DNA from: Deltaproteobacteria bacterium
GTDB lineage: Bacteria > Desulfobacterota > Desulfomonilia > UBA1062
Direction: 5' to 3'
Length of the DNA stretch: 38,118 bases
NCBI GenBank assembly: GCA_029547185.1
Contig: JAKPPU010000044.1
Location: forward strand, 1-38,118
In this document: piece by piece, positions 34,395-38,118 of the stretch
How positions within the stretch are numbered: position 1 is the first letter of the stretch
Layout of the letters: every line of letters starts with the position of its first letter
The notes under the pieces: model-generated
What the model was told of the DNA's origin: nothing
What the model saw: only the letters and a program-made list of their open reading frames with translations
The model's database searches: none
Translations under genes and position numbers: made by a program

Positions 34395-37208
34395 TCAGCT
34401 CAACGACAGCAGATACGACCTCAGGTTTGCCTTTGCCTTTTTCAGGCCGAGCTTGTCCCGGATATTGTTCCGGTGGAACTCGACCGCCCTCTTCGAGATG
34501 TTGAGCAGGCTGGAGATCTCCTTCGTCGACTTCCCCTCCCTCACCAGGTTTGCGACCTGGATCTCGGTCGGAGTCAGGTTGAGGTACTGCGAAGAGAGCT
34601 TCTGGAGGAAGGGCGAGATGATGTCATTGAGGTTCGATTCCAGGAGCTTCAGATAGGTCATCTGCTTTTCCTCGAGCATGCCCCCTTTGAGCTTTTCCAG
34701 GTACGGCAAGGCGAGCTCCTTGATGTTCGAGAGCACCTTGTCCTCGAGCTCTTTCTTGTCCTGCTCGCCGCGCTTGAGAAGGACCTTGAGCGCGGTGTTC
34801 GCCTCTTCGAGATTGAGCGACTTGAGCCGGAGCTCTTCTTCTTTCTGGATGAGCGCTTGCTCCGCGAGCTTCCGCTCTTCCACCTCTCGTTTGAGCCTGA
34901 TGTTCGCCCGCAGGATCTCCTCCGTGCGCTCTTCGACCCGCTGCTCGAGGCTCTCGTACGCCTTCTGCAGCTTCTGCTCGGCGATCTTTCTCTCGGTGAT
35001 ATCGACGAAAGAGCACAAGAGGCAGATGGGACTGCCGCCCCCGTCTTTCACCACATTTCCCGACAGCTGGACCGCGATGGGAGATCTGTTTTTTTTCAAG
35101 GCAATGATCTCGCCGAACCAGGTGCCTTTCGTGAGGACTTCAGCCAGGATCCTTGCCGCCTCTTCCTGGGACTGGGCAAAGGTCAGGGCCGACTTTCCCA
35201 GGACCTCGGAGGTGTCCCTGCCTCCCCACAGGCGCATGAAGGCATCGTTGACATAGGTGAGGTTTCCTTCCAGGTCGGCGATGGCAATGCCGTTGATGGA
35301 TGAAGAGATGGCGCAATCCTTGATCCGCATCTCTTCCTCCATCTTCTTGCGCTCGGTGATGTCCACGAAGGAGTCCATCATGCAGATGGGCTCGCCCTTT
35401 TCGTTGCGCACGAGGCTGGCGGAGAGGTGGACGGTGATGGGCGAGCCGTCTTTCCGGAAGCCCGAGACCTCGCCCGACCAGCTTCCCTTTTCCAGGAACG
35501 CCGTGAGTATCTCGATGGCCTCCTCCTCGGACTGGGCGAACTCGAGCACGGATTTCCCCAGCATCTCGGAGGCGTCGTCGGCGCCCCACATCTTCAGGGC
35601 GGCGTCGTTCACGTAGGTGATCCTGCCCTCGAGGTCCGAGATGCCGATGCCGTCGATAGAGGAGGCTATGGCGCTCTCCTTGATCCTCAGCTCCTCCTCC
35701 ATCTTCTTGCGCTCGGTGATGTCCACGAAGGAATCCATCATGCAGATGGGCTCGCCCCTGCTGTCACGCACGAGGCTCGCGGAAAGGAGGACGGTGATGG
35801 GCGAGCCGTCCTTCCTGAAGCCCGATACCTCGCCCGACCAGCTCCCCTTCTCCAGGAACGCTGTGAGTATCTTGAGGGCCTCCTCCTCGGACTGGGCGAA
35901 CTCGAGCACCGACTTCCCGAGGACTTCGGAGAGGTCGTTGGCGCCCCACATCTTCAGGGCGGCGTCGTTGACGTAGGTGATCCTGCCCTCGAGGTCCGAA
36001 ATGCCGATGCCGTTGATGGAGGAGGCTATGGCGTTCTCCTTGATCCTCAGCTCTTCCTCCATCTTCTTGCGCCCGGTGATGTCCACGAACGAGTCCATCA
36101 TGCAGATGGGCTCGCCCTTCTCGTTGCGCACGAGGCTTGCGGAAAGGAGGACGGTGATGGGCGAGCCGTCCTTCCGGAAACCCGATACCTCGCCCGACCA
36201 GCTCCCCTTTTCGATGACGGACTGATAGATGGAGAGGGCCTCCTCTTCTGACTGGGCAAGGTTCAGGGCAGAAGTCCCGATGACGTCGGAGGCGTCCTCA
36301 TCTCCCCACATCCTCAGCGCCGCGTTGTTGACGTAGATGATGTTGCCCTCGAGATCGGACAGGCCGATCCCGTCGATGGAGGATTCGATGGCGCTTTCCT
36401 TGACGCGCAGCTCTTCTTCGATGCGCTTGCGGTCGGTGATGTCGACGAACGAGCACATCACGCAGATGGGCTCCTGGCGTTCGTTCCTCACGAGGCTCGC
36501 GGACAGAAGGACGCTGAAGAGGCTGCCGTCTCCCTTCCTGGCCCTGATCTCCCCTTCCCATTTCCCCTCTTTGAGCGTCAGCCGGACGACGTCGCGCACC
36601 TCCTCCTCGGACTCCGCGAACATGACGGCCGGCTTCCCGAGGGCCCTCGCGGGGTCGTCCGCCCCCCACATCCTCAGGGCCGCGTCGTTCACATAAGTGA
36701 TCCTGCCCTCGAGGTCGGTGATGGCGATTCCGTTGATGGAAGAGGCGATGGCGCTCTCCTTTACCCGCAGGTCTTCCTCCATCTTTTTCCGGTCGGTGAT
36801 GTCGACGAACGATCCCATCATGCAGACGGGCTCGTTCGATTCGTTGCGCACCAGGCTTCCGGAGAGGAGCACGGTGAAGGGCGTGCCGTCCTTCCGCTTT
36901 CCGTTGATCTCTCCTGTCCATTCCCCCTTCTGGAATACGGTTTCCAGTATCTCTACGGCCTTTTCCTCGGATTCGGCAAAGAGGATGATGGACTTTCCCA
37001 GGACCTCGGAGGGATCGGTCCCTCCCCACATGTTCATGGCCGCCTTGTTCACGTAGGTGATGATCCCGTTCAGGTCACCAATGGCGATTCCGTTGATGGA
37101 AGAGGCAATGGCGAACTCCTTTATCCGGAGCTCTTCCTGGATCCGCCTGAGCTCGTCGATCTGATCCTTCAGAGGTTTTGCACCCTCGCGCGTCAGTTTC
37201 GAAGGCAT
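34395..37208 (-). CDS. Six-PAS LuxR-type regulator, 937 aa
   Basis: Residues 28-747 are six PAS-PAC units, each exactly 120 residues, starting RIKE(F/S/N)AIASS- and ending -SFVDIT(D/E)RKKMEEEL. Units 3 to 5 are nearly identical (shared stretch KGSWSGEVSGFRKDGSPITV). A coiled coil follows (about 748-860), then a C-terminal LuxR-type HTH (about 870-937): LNLTPTEIQVANLVREGKST, KEISSLLNISKRAVEFHRNN and IRDKLGLKKAKANL. There is no kinase, receiver or membrane domain, so it is a one-component regulator reading a signal through PAS domains. GGAGG lies upstream of the ATG. It faces the DUF1302 gene convergently. The target genes are unknown. Confidence 0.93.
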   Translation of the reverse strand: MPSKLTREGAKPLKDQIDELRRIQEELRIKEFAIASSINGIAIGDLNGIITYVNKAAMNMWGGTDPSEVLGKSIILFAESEEKAVEILETVFQKGEWTGEINGKRKDGTPFTVLLSGSLVRNESNEPVCMMGSFVDITDRKKMEEDLRVKESAIASSINGIAITDLEGRITYVNDAALRMWGADDPARALGKPAVMFAESEEEVRDVVRLTLKEGKWEGEIRARKGDGSLFSVLLSASLVRNERQEPICVMCSFVDITDRKRIEEELRVKESAIESSIDGIGLSDLEGNIIYVNNAALRMWGDEDASDVIGTSALNLAQSEEEALSIYQSVIEKGSWSGEVSGFRKDGSPITVLLSASLVRNEKGEPICMMDSFVDITGRKKMEEELRIKENAIASSINGIGISDLEGRITYVNDAALKMWGANDLSEVLGKSVLEFAQSEEEALKILTAFLEKGSWSGEVSGFRKDGSPITVLLSASLVRDSRGEPICMMDSFVDITERKKMEEELRIKESAIASSIDGIGISDLEGRITYVNDAALKMWGADDASEMLGKSVLEFAQSEEEAIEILTAFLEKGSWSGEVSGFRKDGSPITVHLSASLVRNEKGEPICMMDSFVDITERKKMEEEMRIKDCAISSSINGIAIADLEGNLTYVNDAFMRLWGGRDTSEVLGKSALTFAQSQEEAARILAEVLTKGTWFGEIIALKKNRSPIAVQLSGNVVKDGGGSPICLLCSFVDITERKIAEQKLQKAYESLEQRVEERTEEILRANIRLKREVEERKLAEQALIQKEEELRLKSLNLEEANTALKVLLKRGEQDKKELEDKVLSNIKELALPYLEKLKGGMLEEKQMTYLKLLESNLNDIISPFLQKLSSQYLNLTPTEIQVANLVREGKSTKEISSLLNISKRAVEFHRNNIRDKLGLKKAKANLRSYLLSLS
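34968..37127 (-). repeat. Six tandem 360-bp coding repeats
   Basis: The six PAS units give a perfect 360-base period over 2,160 bases, with no indels between units. Similarity is highest between the third, fourth and fifth units and lower at the two ends, the pattern expected of expansion by unequal crossing-over followed by divergence of the edges. The period also makes the opposite strand open in repeated 119-residue frames, which are by-products. Confidence 0.9.
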
Positions 37209-37250
37209 GAACGCTTCCTCCCCATGATACTGTCCCGGACCGTGCCTGGA

Positions 37251-37267
37251 ATGATTGTCTCAATCAT
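37251..37267. promoter_or_regulatory. Palindrome upstream of the six-PAS regulator
   Basis: ATGATTG-TCT-CAATCAT is a perfect inverted repeat with 7-base arms and a 3-base centre, 43 bases upstream of the regulator's start codon on the minus strand. LuxR-type regulators usually bind inverted repeats of about this size, so it could be a self-control site. No clear promoter boxes are seen around it. Confidence 0.4.
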
Positions 37268-37389
37268 GTATCGCCCGTTTGCCGGACAAACTGCAGTAAT
37301 ACCATTAAATTTTTGTAATTGCATCTCATGTTTCGCAACGGGCCGACCCTTGCACGACCGGAGAAAGGCGGTGATAAGCAGGGGAAAGG

Positions 37390-38118
37390 CTAGAACGGCA
37401 CCACGACCCCTATGGAGGCGGAAGAAACCCACTCTTCCCTGAATACTCCGATGTTGAGGGAATCCTCATAGGAAAAGGTCACCGGCTGGGGCCCTTCGTT
37501 CCAGGCAGGATTGGGCCTGCTGGCGGAAATCGCGAGGATGGGCTCGAACTGCCTCAGGTCGTATAAGGTGGTTGCTATATTGGCTATGAATTTCATGTTC
37601 CCGCCGAAGGGGACCTCGATGCCTCCGAAGACCTGGAGGAGCTGTCCGGTTACGGTCTGGTTGTCGTTGTATGTAAGGCTGTAGACCGGCCCCTCGTAGT
37701 ATTTCTGCTTGAGAGTCCTGCTCTCCACCTCGCGCCATGCGACGCAGACGCCCAGGCCGCCGCCTATGTAGGGATTGATCTTCTTCTCGCCCTCGCCATG
37801 GAGCCGGTAAACCACATTGATAGCGACCGGGAGGATGTACAGGCTCGTTTTCAGGTCGATGTGCCGGAGGAGCTCGGAGCTCAGGATGAATCCTTCTCCT
37901 CCGGTGCGGTAGCCCACGCCCTGGTTTTCGTCAGGGAGGTCTTCCGGATCGGTCATGTCGGGATAATTGGGAAAGTACAGTCCGGAGTCGGCAAAGATGC
38001 CCTCTCTCTCCTGGCCCGAATTCCAGTCTCCGTTGAGCAGTGTCATGCCTATGGTGGGTACGAGGAAGAGCCGGCTCGTGATCTCTCTCTTTATCCCGAG
38101 GGTGATCGATGCGCCGTA
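37390..38118 (-). CDS. Outer-membrane beta-barrel protein (5' end outside window)
   Basis: The minus-strand frame stays open to the window edge (24 codons beyond the ATG at 38046), so the true start is outside. The visible 242 residues alternate short amphipathic strands (ITSRLFLVPTIGMTLL; KKINPYIGGGLGVCVAW; LLQVFGGIEVPFGGNMKF) and end in SIGVVVPF, with the terminal Phe used for barrel insertion. This resembles small OmpW/OmpA-type barrels, but I cannot assign a family. No function is suggested by the neighbours. It is separated from the six-PAS regulator by about 180 bases. Confidence 0.75.
   Translation of the reverse strand, partial: YGASITLGIKREITSRLFLVPTIGMTLLNGDWNSGQEREGIFADSGLYFPNYPDMTDPEDLPDENQGVGYRTGGEGFILSSELLRHIDLKTSLYILPVAINVVYRLHGEGEKKINPYIGGGLGVCVAWREVESRTLKQKYYEGPVYSLTYNDNQTVTGQLLQVFGGIEVPFGGNMKFIANIATTLYDLRQFEPILAISASRPNPAWNEGPQPVTFSYEDSLNIGVFREEWVSSASIGVVVPF

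Noticed and set aside
35257..37056. Series of 119-residue plus-strand frames
   Set aside because: They repeat because the six PAS units on the other strand repeat every 360 bases; none has a ribosome site or a recognisable domain.
1..38118. CRISPR array
   Set aside because: No regularly spaced identical repeats with unique spacers are present; the only long repeats are the PAS units.

Overview
The window looks like a chromosome segment of an anaerobic, GC-rich Gram-negative bacterium, most likely a deltaproteobacterial (Desulfobacterota-type) lineage. This is inferred from a selenocysteine tRNA, a large load of PAS/HDOD signalling proteins, a B2-type tryptophan synthase beta chain, a PTS that looks regulatory, and several outer-membrane proteins. 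No 16S rRNA gene is present, so the assignment is tentative.

Left part (1 to about 6,939): a variable, more AT-rich region that reads as the end of a genomic island inserted at selC. It holds the tail of a small membrane protein, an HTH protein overlapping an ankyrin-repeat protein, a ParDE-type toxin-antitoxin pair with a well-formed promoter/operator, a small secreted protein, and a 730-base gap. That gap contains 13-bp-spaced GTCCAC repeats, a palindrome centred on a good -35 box, and a GC-rich hairpin-bearing tract that may be an RNA gene. Next come two uncharacterised proteins and a tyrosine recombinase, all on the minus strand, with tandem TTGTCGTGAA repeats between the recombinase and selC. 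The far end of the island lies outside the window.

Middle part (7,219 to 19,163): core genes on the plus strand: a TonB-like protein, surE, rnc, a radical SAM protein, two large histidine kinases (HDOD-GAF/PAS-HK and REC-4xPAS-HK, overlapping by ATGA), era, der and trpB2. The trpB2 promoter region carries a perfect 18-bp palindrome. A strong hairpin at 19,228-19,263 ends this block.

Right-middle part (19,301 to 29,037): almost all minus strand. In transcription order from the right: nth; PTS EIID, ptsH, ptsI, rseC-like, smpB and tldD as a tightly overlapping run; an SppA-type lipoprotein peptidase; a Gx-transporter-like membrane protein; a CheD-HDOD fusion; and a secreted unknown. One small Cys-rich plus-strand gene lies between the last two.

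Right part (29,440 to 38,118): a plus-strand envelope cassette (large lipoprotein with an internal repeat, LolA-like outer-membrane lipoprotein-sorting protein, DUF1302-like outer-membrane barrel), facing a minus-strand regulator made of six exact 120-residue PAS repeats plus a LuxR-type HTH, then the 3' part of another outer-membrane barrel gene that runs off the window.

The best candidates for undescribed biology are the iteron/palindrome/possible-RNA locus at 4,205-4,660, the HTH-ankyrin pair, the recombinase trio next to selC, the six-unit PAS-LuxR protein with its 360-bp DNA repeats, and the lipoprotein/LolA-like/DUF1302 cassette without an RND pump in view.
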